Shown here: positions 42,715 to 56,311 of the stretch, piece after piece
Position numbering within the stretch: the stretch's first letter is position 1
Layout of the letters: the number at the start of each line of letters is the position of its first letter
DNA from: Echinococcus granulosus
Lineage: Eukaryota; Platyhelminthes; Cestoda; Cyclophyllidea; Taeniidae
Length of the DNA: 64,000 nucleotides
NCBI RefSeq assembly: GCF_000524195.1
Contig: NW_020170406.1
Location: 466,774 to 530,773, forward strand
Direction: 5' to 3'
The notes under the pieces: model-generated
Seen by the model: the letters and a program-made list of their open reading frames with translations, nothing else
Told to the model about the DNA's origin: nothing
Database searches by the model: none
Position numbers and translations under genes: made by a program

Positions 42715-45700
42715 ATCCCAATCATTACTCACACCATTCCCTCGAAATGCAATCACATGGAAAAAAACCGACTTTTGTCTTGTCCTCTCCAGCTCAGCCG
42801 ATGAAAACCAATTATTTTTGTCGACTCAGAACACAGTGCACGGAGCTTTGGGGTAAAAAGGAAAATAACATTGATACTAGTTAGTTAAACAGAGCCCAAA
42901 AAGTACAGAATAGCTAACCGTTCTTGTAAGTTGTGGTTTGCGTAACCAATAAAACGAAAAGTTGCATTTGCAAAAGTGGAAATAAAGCAAGTGTATTTAC
43001 GCATAGCCCATTAGTTCAATTCCCACAGCCTCCAACTAGACCCTGTTATCAAAGGGAGAACAAGATTTAAACTAAAAATGACGCCTATGATCTAGACACT
43101 ACGATAATAGCAAATTGCTTTTAATAATTTTTTAAATTGTACTGTCCAACAGAAAGAAGGAATATTTGCTAAAGAATAATAATTATTTTTTAGTCCTAAG
43201 TAGCTGTTTCGTTGTCCCCTGCTCTTACACATCTACGCACAATCCTATTTGTCTTGAAATTCCGTGGATTATTCACTTTTCCATTGATCTAATCCCTTTG
43301 TGTCATTCTGCAGAAGTTGTCACTTTAGCAGCTGTCACATAAAGTCGGTGAGCGTTTCTTGGCAGTGTTTGCTTTTTAATTTGGCTTAGACTGAATGTCG
43401 TGCATAACGCCACCACGTGACCCTTTTTTATTATAAAGAAAAACTGTTTTCAAACATTTAAAGGGAGCAAAATGCGTTAGATGTTGCATCGACTATCTAC
43501 CTATCCTTAGTTTGAGGCAATTGTTCGTTTAAATGGATGCAATACCGGAACGGTGAGGCACTAATTTGTGGCCACAGGCGGTGAAACTCGAAAAACGGGC
43601 GCTTTATTCATTAAATAGGAAAAAAGCCACTCCTTTCTATGTCTTTTTTCCCTCATTTGTCGTTGCTTCCACTTTTAACCTGCCTCACGTTTTACTCAGC
43701 GAGTTTTAAGTCCTCCGGCATCTCCACTAACTTTCATTTTAATCACTAGTTATTTGCCTTCAACCGTTTTATCCCCTAGCAGTAAAAGTATGTTGGAAAA
43801 CTGAGATAATTTTGTGATTCTTCTTTTATCGTCCATCCAGTCAGAGCGTAACCAAGAGGTTATTTTGCGCCAATAACGTATTTGTACTCGATTTAATAAG
43901 CTACCAAACTATGTGACATGGTAATTTCGACTTAATAAAGGTCACACCCTTCCAATCAAATTTTCTTGTATGTTATTGTAAAAAACTAAATCAGGCAATC
44001 AAGTGGTATTGAGGAATAAAGCATAATGTACCTATTTGAGATATCTTTGCTTTATTTTGTCAAATATAAGAATAAACCAAACCTTCCCATCTCTGTTTAC
44101 ATATTTATAACGCATAAACGTGCTTTAAACTAGATATTTTTCAAACAATGGCGGCAAAGTAAATGTGGTAAATCGCGTACTTTTGAGTGATAAATTACAG
44201 GTTGAAAGGTCCTAATTGTATGTGAACAAAGCGCTCGGGAAATTGTGCCTAGCAGACATTTCAGAGATGGGTCAGTGTCATTTAAGGTTCCCCTCCAGAT
44301 TTCATACATTTAATAAGTCATATTTCATTTTGACACGTCGGTCTGTTGTTGACACAGAATACCAAAACGTCACATCACAGAAGCGCAGCAGATTGTGGAA
44401 ACTATCTTCAAACTTTGATTATTCGAAGTTAGCAAAAACTGCATTTAATTTATCAAATTCACGAGAATAACTTGTCTCTCAATTGCAGTAATTCTAGGAT
44501 AGCACTGCTTAAATCGCAAAACGTCGTTTTACTTTAAATCAAAATTGTGATGTTAGTATATTTTATGTAGTAACTAGAGCAATTTCAGCAAATATAGACA
44601 GCCAGAAACGGCAGTTCCCCCAGGGTTGTGGTGCCACTCCATGGGTCGTCTACGGTTAGCTAGCCCCTGATCAAAATACCCACTTGGAAGAGTCGTTTCT
44701 CACGCACTCTAGATGACTCCAAGAAGAGTGGGTGGAAATTTCCGTCTCTGTGGCACTTCACTACTTAAACCCCTGGACCTTCTGATTTGAATTTCGACAC
44801 TTTGCAGTCTCTGCTGACATCCAGTAATAGATGTCGATTCAGGTTTTATCGCGCTCATGTGGAAATAAGTGTATATTTGCATGTCATAAATAGTGATACC
44901 GATTCTAGATTGTAATGGACTTCGCACCCTCCACGAAATAACGACTGCAGAACACAAGTTTTTGGGCACAGAAGCAGATTGACATTTGTGTCAAATTACT
45001 ACATATGAATAACAACATTTGACATGTTTCAGAGTGGGAAATGGAAAAGATAATTGAGATGGAATATTCTAATATTAAAAGAGCGAAACAAATACATTTG
45101 CCTTTTAAAACTGCTTCTTATTAAGCGGTTTTGAATATGGTAGGCATAATCTCTACATTTTGTATGCTGCCAACGTGACTATCACCTACTTAGCTTGACA
45201 ACTAATGCACTCAATGAGTGTGGCGTGATCCCACTTGAAATATTTAGGCTATCCCTTTAGAGTGTAAGGGCGTCTACAAGTTTTACAGCAAAACTTGAGC
45301 ACCTGTCTCCATCTCTAGTAAGGTGTCATCAAGGGAGATATATAGCAGCATTAAGGTATGTTTTTTTATTATGTAACCATCAGTTACCTCAAAAGGCACC
45401 AATTTTTGGTTTTACGTCCTCTGATAGAACGCTGGAATGTAAAATCCACTCGCCAAGAATTGTCCGTCATTTGTGCTTTGAAATGGGGTGGATGTATGGA
45501 TGCAATGTTCATTGGTAAATTTAGGCATCCTTACTTTTAGTGGAGTGATTGTTTTATATGCATTTTGAACTATTTGTCCTAGGTGGGAATAATTCGCCTT
45601 TTCAAAATCCGCTTGTGTGATATCGAGTGAAAATTGGTGCGTAGTTTAAGCATTCCTATCTTAATTTTTGTAGTTGACCGATTTGTAAATACCAATTCCA

Positions 45701-46180
45701 GGTTGTTTACTTGGACTTTGGTGTCGTGAACTATTAGAATCACGCAGTAAAAAAACGATTTATCACATTTTCTCTCCTGTTTTTAATAAATAGTCAAATT
45801 TCGTAATTAGCCTAGGGATTCAGCTTATTTAAGATTCTTAAATTTTTCCTCGTTTTTCGTAAAACTACATATTTGCTCCTGTTCCACTTTCAATATTTAG
45901 GCGCAGCCATTTAAGTTTGAATATTGTTGAAATTGCATTTAAATAAAGTTCCTCAATCAACTATTTATTCCAAAATCTTTGTTCCCATGTTTTACGTAAA
46001 TATCTTAAAAACTTCGCGTGGAACTTTTAGTGCCTCTATATCACTGAGACCTGCAATAACTGCCACATCATCAAGAAGGGTATAAAAAAGCTTTTTGCCT
46101 GCGAAAAGTACACATTTTAAATAATTCAGTCCTTTTTTTGCAATAAGCGAAGTACGTAAAAATCCCAGACGATAAATCAA
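42715..46180. other. Intergenic stretch, no gene recognised
   Basis: AT-rich. A less AT-rich patch at about 44610-44960 carries short ORFs on both strands without family resemblance; it may be a decayed element. Confidence 0.45.
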
Positions 46181-46235
46181 ATGATCATGGTGGTACCACC
46201 TCCTTCCACCCCACGACGATCATGATATCATGATC
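46181..46235. repeat. Cluster of perfect palindromes
   Basis: Three perfect palindromes in 55 bp: ATGATCAT (46181-46188), GGTGGTACCACC (46189-46200) and GATCATGATATCATGATC (46218-46235). Could be binding sites, a cruciform-prone spot or element ends. Confidence 0.6.
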
Positions 46236-49198
46236 TTGCATGGCATAAAATAATTTTTAATCGGCGTCCATTCCTTACATTTTTGGCCCATAAATGTACG
46301 AGTGCGAATGCACTTTATATGGCTTTTCAGCTTTATAAAGTGGAGGTTTTCAACTCATTCTACAACGATAATATATTTCAGGTTGTTCAACTATGGTAGA
46401 CGGATAGTATCTTCCCAAAATTTTATTGTTACCAGACCTAGTAAAATAAACTACCATTATTTAAGTTTGATATTGTCATTTTTCACTGTTGCTATAAGAG
46501 AATTTCATATTACTTCGTTTTGTACAACAAATGTTAGTAAAAATTGTACGATTAGATATTCTTATAGCAAACGCGGTACACGTCATTACGTCAGTTTAAT
46601 GCAAAACGTTTTCCACGCATAAATGAAAAGTGGCTGCACAGAGAAATGACTGAAAGTGTTAGAATAACGTTACTCATATGTAGATCTTTAAAAAATTCCT
46701 ATTTTTATGCGAACGCATATCATCCTAGTTTGGGTTATTTGGGGGTTTCCATGTAGGCTTAAGGCAGGCCTATTAAAAGAATAAAGTAAACTGTTCATCA
46801 CCGGTTTCACGTGTATGTGGAGCTCTAACCCGACGTCACAACTCTGCGACACTTGTTCCCCATCAGTTTGTGGTAACTGGCTGCACCAATTTGTATGTTG
46901 TAAAGGGATTGGTTGAGTACAAAACAATAAAACAAAACCTAATTGCTCTTAATTAGCAAAATAACTATATATTGTTTTGGTTTTGAAGTAGTAATATCAT
47001 GTTAGAACAATATAAGACAGCTGTGACATCGAGCAATTAGCACCATTCTATAAAAAGCACTTCCTTGCATTTTTAATAATCTTTCTTGTTGAATTGTAAA
47101 GTGTATATTCTAAAGCTCATCTTCTTTCGTGGAAAATCGTTGTCGTGATGATATCGTGAAACATTAATCTACTAGAACTTCAGTATTGGCTTCTAACATC
47201 GCAAACATGGTCTAATCCCTCTCATGAATATCGCTGGTCTTTAAAAGTCTATCCAATTTAAATTAATAAATGAAAAGATGAATAGTTGTACTACTTGGGT
47301 TTTAACTATGAGAGTTGTCGAAAAAGCTCCTCTCTATATGTAATTAGAATTATAAACAAATTCAAAATCTGTTCACTTTTGGTCCATGGGAGCATTTGCG
47401 AATTTTTAAAAACTGAATATCAGCGCTTTTTAAATCATTTAATCCACTTCTCCAGAACTGTGATGTAAGTCTGTTTACTTACCCCATTTTTTGGAACCCA
47501 TGAACTGAAGTGGGTGGTTTGCTTGAGGTGGACTTAGCATGCATTACTGTATGCTTTTACCAAAATTCCACCTTACTTGCAGTTGCCATTGAGTCAGTAA
47601 ATGATTAATTTTTGACACTTGATTCTAATAGGTTCCCCTTAGAACAAAGCATCATCTTGTCTTAGTAACCCAATCAATTCACAGTGACCTTAATCGGTGT
47701 GACTGTATGAGTTAACCTCAATGTTTTCCAACATTTGAAAGATGTTTTGGATTTAGTGTACTTTTACACTGACCAAAGGCAATATTTACCCTAAACAAGA
47801 ATCTAAAACAAAAATGCTCGTGTGTTACCACTTTTGGCCTATTGCCTCAATCTCCACTTGACCGATACCTAAGTGGTCAAGTACTTTCGTTTCAATATAA
47901 CATCCAAAAAGATCACTTTGGCATCATAAGTTAAAGATCTAATGAAATAAGCTATTAAGCAACTATTTTTCGATAAAATATGGCCATTAAATGGGGGTCC
48001 TTAAACCATTTAATTTCAAAATTTTGCATTTAAAATGACAGCAAATCTATTTTACATTTGTACCAAATTTCGAAATCGTACACAAGCCTCTTCCAAAATT
48101 AAACAGCACCAGACTTATCGCTCAAGGACTTTTTCAAAAGTTACTTGCGAAACAATTTTCCAGAAAAGGTGGCGCGATTTTTCACAGTCAACTACTCCTC
48201 TTAAAAACGCTAAAATGTCTGTACATATAGTCAACCTTACTCCACATTTATTGCCCCTTAGCCTTGAACATTAGATTAGAAGTGAAAAAAGACACCGTTT
48301 TATTATCTCGTTAATACCTTAGGGTTATCATTGCGTAAATTATGTATTCGTTAGTCTGCAGAATGCATCCAAGATGGTTCTCAATATACTTTCTTCCTAA
48401 AATAAGTGCTCAAAGCACTTTAATTAAAATCTCTCAAAGGCTAGCTTTTAACCACCTATCATTCCTATTGACGTATAGTAATAGAAATGATGGAGTATAA
48501 CAATACGGTGCGTTTACTTCGTTCTATTTGATTAAATTTCCTTTAAAAATAAAAGTTTTCTTTCTTTCCAAGAATTCCCACTAATCAGTTACATTTTCCC
48601 CCAAATTTCATTCCCATCTATCACTTTGTCCAAAAAATATTTTACCTCCAATAAAACTTAAAATTTTTATACCCTCCTTGCGTGTTAATGATTTCAACCT
48701 ATTTGATCTTAACACATCCACGCAGATGAATGTATGCAAAATTGCGGCATCTTTTATGATCTTGAGATGAGGGTAAAAAGTCAGCAGTTTCAATGCCTCA
48801 TGCGCACGCTAGGTGACAGCATAAGTGTTAAAAATCCCAACTTTCAGAAGTATCATCTGACCTTAAATTTGGTTTGATATTGCATAAATTTAAGGCGATG
48901 GGATTTAGTCATAACACAAGGATATTCCATATAGGCCATGGTTATGCTGCTGCTGCTTTTACTAATTCTACTGCTGCTGCCTTTTATGTCTTTAGGCGGA
49001 ATCAAGCCCCCCATTAATATTGATTATTCTCAAAGTACAAGTGTACCCCCACCTCACTTGCAAAATTATTAGTGGTTTCGCTTCGTTTCCGGCCTCGCGC
49101 TTATTTATGTGAGGTGCTGTTTTCATAAATATTAATCGCGTGCCGAGGGAAAGAGGCGATGAAAATTTTTCATTAACCTCCAATATTTTTAGAGACTT
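46236..49198. other. Intergenic stretch, nothing recognised
   Basis: AT-rich with scattered short ORFs lacking coding features. Short imperfect trinucleotide (CTG-type) runs near 48948-48980. Confidence 0.45.
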
Positions 49199-49219
49199 TC
49201 TCTCTCTCTCTCTCTCTCT
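49199..49219. repeat. (TC)n microsatellite
   Basis: Uninterrupted TC dinucleotides over 21 nt, followed by a short TG-rich run. Confidence 0.95.
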
Positions 49220-52200
49220 GTATGTGTGTAGGTGGGTAATTTATTGACCGTTTGTCCGTCGGAAGGGAGGTGACCTTTTATCTCCAGGAGACCGTTGTTT
49301 AGCTAGCCAATCTTAAACCTACTGTTTACTCTGATATTAACTTTAATGGAACTCTTGGATTAACACCTCCATCGGACTAGATTGTAGGGAGGGAGGCTCC
49401 GTTCGCCCAAAAGCACTGTATCTTTTTACGACATTTTATTGTACCACTTTATGGGGAGTGCGTAAAACCCTCTTATGGATATTTTATGCTTAATAACCCC
49501 TTTGCAGAACTGTCTTAGGAGATGGGGATTGCTTACTAAAAAGTCAAACAATGATGCGTTGTCTCTTTGATGGATAATTTCTAGCTTTGGTATCAGCGTA
49601 AATTGTTGGTAAAAATTTGTGTTCGCCCTGGAAATTGGTCCCCTTTATCAAGCTGTCACCTATTCCAAACTATAAACAAGCAAATATCTTTTGTTTCTTC
49701 GCGTTTTTTTCTGGGTTTGTTTCCCTAAAATTGCATTGATTTTCATAAGCATTCTGAACTAATATGAATGAGTTATTGCCAAAATTAACTATTTTTATGA
49801 AAATCTGGGAATATCTTGATTCATGTCTTTAATTAAGATTGGCTTATTTTAAGCAACATAAAATAAGAGTAAAATGTTGTAGTTTGCACATTTTTAACTC
49901 TGCTTCCTTAAATTTAAGTTGTGACTTTTCGTCCATAAGCTTACGAGACTTCGAAAAGCATCATTTACATTTCACCTTTGTTTATTCCGACAGTTGTGCT
50001 GTTTATATCCGCTGATTGTAACTTCGGGCATTTAAAAGTTATGGTCATTCACCTACGTAAAATCTATAAAAAACCCCCTTTGTATACAGCTTATTCATAA
50101 AAGTAGTCATTTCATTTAAAAGCCACAACAAGTTTGGCATTTCAAATGGGGGCTTTAAAACGTTGGAGCATTTTAGAGTTACTTTTATTTTGAAGGTTCA
50201 CCTTTGTGGCGTTGACTGTAGATCTGTTCGTATTTTAAACATGGAATTACTAGGTAAACTGGCCAGATAACAGTTAAATGGCTTATTCTCTAGGTCGCAA
50301 ACTTTACCTGAACTACTTTACCACGTATGTGCTTAGATTGCCTAACCAACACTTCACCCATACTAGAGAGTGGCCATCTGGCGGTATTGTTCACTTATAG
50401 TCTATGCTACCTTCGAAGCAAATGATTTATTGAATCCATAAAAATTTTCATTTGAATTCATGATATCAATTTTGTGAGGCAATCGAATAAACTGATTAAG
50501 TTTTGGAAGACTGTTCACAAACGGAAGCGATTTATTGCAGTATCCACATTCATCAATGACCAGCGAAGTTTTTATATTGTTTAGCATTTAATATATTTAT
50601 TTGAATTCAGGTAAATAAGACAGTCTGAACATGGTATCATTACAAGATCTAGTGTGCATTCTACTCATCTTTTATAAGGTTTTTAAGTTTTTAACCACAG
50701 GTTAAAAGATGCCATTCAGGATAGGGCAAAGGATTTATATGCCTAACCGAAAGCAGCTTAGTTAAAAAGCACGGTGAGATGTGAGAATCTGCTAAAGTAC
50801 TTGTAGTGAAGGCGAAAATTCTTCCCTAATAAGTTGAAATAATCCCAAAATTGACTTACTAGGAAAGGGCGAAAGTCATCATTAAATAGTTTTGTATTTA
50901 GGAGACCGCTCGAGTCATTTCTTAATACGTAGGTTTATTAACAGTACACGAAAAGTCCAAAAGCCAAGTTACATTCACGACTTAATTGGGGAGGAATTTC
51001 TCCCTATCTTTTTTAGGTTTTGGAACGTTCCCTACCAACACCATCCATGTGGCGTCCCGATTTTCTTATCTGTGCCTGACATCAAAAATGTGACATGTAC
51101 GCTTTGACAACTTAAGGTAACTGTTTGCATCAAATCGGTTGTTGTAAACTGACTAGTTGGATTTAAAGCACAAAAGTACATATAGGATGCTTCTGGTCTG
51201 AGAATAAGTGTATTTTTAAGGCTTTAGCAACAAAAAATTTAGGGAAAACAGATTTAATTTTGATGCCCCGATTTTCCTGCCTAATCTTGGCGCCACACAT
51301 GTGGCAATTGTTATTTGTCAGTCCGTAATAACTGGCTACACACAGTGATGTTGTAATAATATCGTTTAAGGCAAACAATTGGATGTGGGATATTCCTCAT
51401 GCAGAGATAATTACATTTGCCTTAGTTTCTGAATGGTAGCCTTTGTGTCTTGTTCGAACAGTAAAATATCTGGATTACGAGGGTCAAATTTCCTCTGCGG
51501 CTCGGATAACGGAACAGCATAAATGTACTTTTTAACATAATACGAATCACTTACCATTTGGATGTGTTGGAATTGGAGTTTGATGATTCAGGTGGGCTAG
51601 TGATATAGATATCTAGTAATAACCAAATCCAGATAAGGGGTTCCACACTGCACTAGTGTGCTTTTTTAATGGACCTTAACACACCCACTCCCTGCGGGCA
51701 TATTTTTCTGGCCAAAGGCGAGTGCGTGAGGTATATACGGAATACCTCGTCAAGCTGTACCATAAGTTATAACAAATCGCTAGTGGCATTTAAAGCGGTG
51801 ATAAGTCCATGTGTACTCGGACTGTGTTTAATGGTTATGAGCGCATGGATGCATGCTGGCATACAGGCGTACCTCCGATTTGTAGATGCTGTCTTGATGT
51901 ACGACATGGTGAAATGCACTATACTAGTGGCAGCGTAATTAACCCAACCGCATCGAATGCTTGTCTGAATCAAAAGGCTATGGAGTGTCCGCGGATCGCA
52001 ATCTGGGCAAGACAAGTGAACTAGACTTTTCCTACTTCCTATACTCCAGTCAGCAGGGAATTTTAATACCTCCCTTCACTAATTACGATGCCACTCTATG
52101 TGCAACATCTCGTTATCCTCAAATGTCTATCAGCTGGCTTGGCAGCTCGAAATTACTTCGCATAGGGGTACTAGTGACCTTGTTTTTTTCACTTTTGTTA

Positions 52201-55200
52201 GGGGCAATCACTCTGTTAAACATAATCGTTACTTCGTACTTCGTTCTCTAGACAAGCGTATTGTGGGAGTCGTCGAATCAGCACAAAACGTTTCAGTTCC
52301 TTTTTTAATTCAAATGGGCGTGGCGTGCTGTAGACATACCCAAGTGCATGCGAAATGCAATGCGAGGCAGCGTGCTAGTTATTGTTAACCCATCTTTCCA
52401 TCAAAAAGCACTTTTGGTGCAAAATAGTAAATTTTTGACGTTGGAATGCAGACTTGCCAATAAAGTGGGTGGAATGCTATGCAGATTGTTAACATTATAC
52501 ATTTATTTGCCATTGTTCCTAACGCGTCAGTTGTTTATTTACTGATCTGATTTGGAATCATGTATTGTACCTGGTTTTATGGATGATCTAAAATTTAATA
52601 ATTCAGCCGAGGGTGATATTAAGAATGCCATCCTTATTTGATCCCCCAGATTATATTGATGCAACTGAGGTATTAGTAAGCATCGAAATGTAATTCAATC
52701 ATTATGCAATCTGGCCCTACATTGCGCATTCTCCATGCATAAAATGCGCAGTAAATAGTTAAAGCCCAGTGATGTTATTAAGGCGTCAGTAGTGTTTCAT
52801 ACACCTTCTTTTTGATTCTTCAAATGAATGCTGTTTTGTTGAATTTCTTTCCGCCCAACGCTTGCATATTTCCCCATAGAAACTACCCTCACTTAATCCA
52901 AAGATAGTACATTCCTGGATTGGATATTTTGGCAAACTAGTATTCGTTGAGCATTGGGCCTACAGTTAGATATTCGGTAGGAACCTATCATTTTTAATTG
53001 TTAAAATGTATTTAAAATAATTATCAGATCTGGAATTTGAAAAGAGGCCTAAAATGTCAAAAGCACCATCTTTTAAATCATTTTACCTCTCTTTTAATTT
53101 CAGCTTGATTTTGTCCACTTTTCTCTTCACCCATTGCATTTAATTTTTTTGGCTGAAGCATCTTGCATTTTTGTTTTTATGGCCAGTGTAATGTACCTTT
53201 CACGTTGCCCGTAGTTAAGGCCCATCTATAACATTTGCTTAGGTACAACATCAAGCGGCAATGCAAATGCATTTTGGTAAAGGTTTCTTTTAGCCAAATG
53301 CATTTAACCATTGGTTAAAAGGTTTTCTCTAATGTCCCATTAATTTACTTGTAAAACTCTCATCCTTGATGACACTTCATGAGTTTTGCGTGCTTGGAAT
53401 GAAGCTATCACATAAAAATTTATCTTATTTCGAAATGAACGAATTTGATGCGTGTTATATTTCCTTTCTAATGAGATGCTTTAATAATCAGGATACCATA
53501 TCTGCGTGCTAGTTGGGATTAGTTCTTCTGCATCAATTATTATAATAGCTCCTACTTTGTAGCAGAACAAAACCTTGAAATTAATGACAATACTGAGTCC
53601 ATCTTTTTCACTTGTGCCAGGAAAAGAAAGAAGGGAAAGGCAGTTTAAGTGATAGAAAATGACTTCAGTGTTTAATCGACTGTGTATTCTCTTAACCACT
53701 TTTTGCATATTCATTAATCTTATCCCACAAGAAGCAATATCAAAGATCCAGTTAGCCTCACCTTCAAAGGAATCGCGCTGGTGGTGGCCAAAATAGGTCC
53801 CTTAACGCATAAGTAAAGTACTAAGGGACAGTTATTTCAGAATATTTTAAGTGAAGTCCTTCGTTTAGTGAGAACCCTTCTATAGCCATTTGTACGACAA
53901 CTCTAATGCCAGGTATTATTACTATCTTCCGTAAAATTCAAATAAGCGATGAACGCACAGCGAATAAATTTATATACCACTTTCTAAGTATCTGTGATGG
54001 ATGTAAATCTATATTCCATTTGCAGCTTTTTTTTGTTTTCATTTGCTGTTTCATAGTATGATTAGCCGCTTTGATAAGTGAGTAATTCATCAGGTAGAAG
54101 TTGTATATGGAGTTGTGATTGCTCACTGTAAAAGGCACATGCAACGGAATTACGGGCCAGCTTACGCTCTTTTTTATCCAGAAAATCCTTAAAGCATTAT
54201 TCAGTTGCCACTCACTCCCCCATTGCGCCTTCTTCTACACGAATTCCACTGTGGTAAATAGACTTGTAACAATCTTGATTTTAATTAATTATACTTTTCT
54301 AGCATTCGCACTGCCTCCGAGTGCATTGTAAAACCTACAATTTAGCATTAACCTTATTGTAAACGCAGAAAGGAGCGCCCTATTGGCAGGAGCCGTAAAA
54401 GGCCCGCATAATAACGCAAATAATGCGAAGACTTTGAATTAAAATGTTGCGATTTTTATGTGTTGGTTAGTTATACACCTGGATGTTAAGGGCCCACTAC
54501 CCTGCCTTGGAAACACCAGCACCACCATCACCACGGGAAGATCATGCGGGCATTTGAAATGATATCCATTTAGACTACCTAGAGCTAAAGATCAGGACGA
54601 GATATTAAACAAGGATTAGATGGGTGGATGCTAAGAACCAGCCAAACTGGATCGAATTCATGCCCCTTCTTAGTTTTTTGTGCCTTCATATCCTTCCAAG
54701 TTTAAAACTTATTTTAATCATATTTGCAACAAAAAAGGATTCTCATTGGTAGCTGAGTGTAATCTCCAGACAACTTAATTGCTAGGAGTCTAATTATATC
54801 TTTTTTGTGCCTGACCTTGAATCATATATTATTTCCTCTCCACCAGCAAAAAACCCTCCTTTTTGGTGTAGCCTGATTAGCCTTGCACAAGAAGCTTTTT
54901 TTATCTGTATAGCTTTATGCTCTTTAATTTGTTCATTTCATCAAGTAGATAGTTGGAGGCACCCATTTTTTACACGAATCCTCAAGCAAAGTTGTTTGTT
55001 AAACCTTTGTGCTTTTCGTTGTAAATTTATTCTGACAAGTGTAACAGCTTCTTGAAAGCAGTTGCACCAATTTACTGCTTGACAGGCTTCTAGTGACTAA
55101 TTGTTGTTTATTTTGCATCTAGTTGAAAAATATGCATCCCATCATCTGTAGTCCTTTTTCTCACATTTGTAACCGTATGATGAAATCCTTATCTCTGGTA

Positions 55201-56285
55201 TCTGGAAAATTTTTCCTAACAAAGTTACCAGACCTCATCAACAATGTTATCACCAGTGCTACTGAGATGCCAAGGCTAAACCTCGGTAAGAAAAAATGCC
55301 TTTGGCGAGATTATGGTGTCCACCTTTTGAATTCATGCGAATTAATTCCATCACCATAATTATTTGCACTAATTAGGGTCATGAGTTCGCAAGCAGACGT
55401 GATGGGGGTATAGTTGAGCGCTACAAAACATTGAACTTAATGCATTGTACCAGTAAACAACTCCCGGTCTCTGTTTCTTCAGCTATCTATCTTAATTATG
55501 TTTCAGGGCTTGGTACGCTAACTTCAACTCCATCTGTGTAACTACTGAAATGTGGTAAATTAAGAATTCATAGTAAATTGCTTTCGGGTTGTTTTGCTAC
55601 TCGGCCATTCGTCTTAAGGTAATTTACATTTCAAATATCACAGTGTTTACAAGGAGATGGAGGGTTATTTGCTAGGTTCCACTTAATCAAACACAGGCTC
55701 TTCAAATTCTACTAAATTTTTTATTATTTCCTTCCAAAGCAGGCTGGAAATGAACGGACGAGGGCCGGTCATTTCGCACAGGCTTAAGGGCACTTGAGTG
55801 TGACTCACCAGGAGGTTATTTGGGAAAACAAGCTATCGCTGCACATTTACCCGTAAATCAAAACTTTTTGAATAGTTATTGTTTTGTTATTGTCCGACTC
55901 CCGTACAAAAACATATCTCTCATTGTGGTATTTTTTGCAAAATATAAGCTAAAGGCGTTTTATGCCAAGACAAGTTTATATTTGCTTTGTTAAGATAAAT
56001 AGCCAAAGCAAAGGGCAGGATTTCGCTTTAGCCGCCTCTTTAATTCGAAGTCAGGGAATTGTAATGTTAATGTCGGTAGTTTAATGACTCCTTTTAGGAT
56101 ATTTTGGGTGGTTGCCTAGTGCAGAATTTGGATGTGTATGGAAGAGCGGATAGATTAATACATTAGACTAGCATAGTTTGCTCCAATAAATTATAAATTT
56201 ACAAAAAAAGGCTCCTTTATTTTCTCATGACGAGGCAACGCGGAAGCACACCCAGTTTGGTGATATATTTATGAGCTAATTTATT
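49220..56285. other. Intergenic stretch with a compositionally distinct island
   Basis: AT-rich except for about 51660-52020, which has more even base use and overlapping ORFs on both strands (for example 51669-51938 +). No protein family recognised; a decayed mobile element is possible. Confidence 0.4.
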
Positions 56286-56290
56286 TCATT

Positions 56291-56311
56291 CATACACACA
56301 TTACACACACA
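56291..56311. repeat. Imperfect (AC)n repeat
   Basis: Two ACAC-rich runs broken by TT. Confidence 0.8.
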
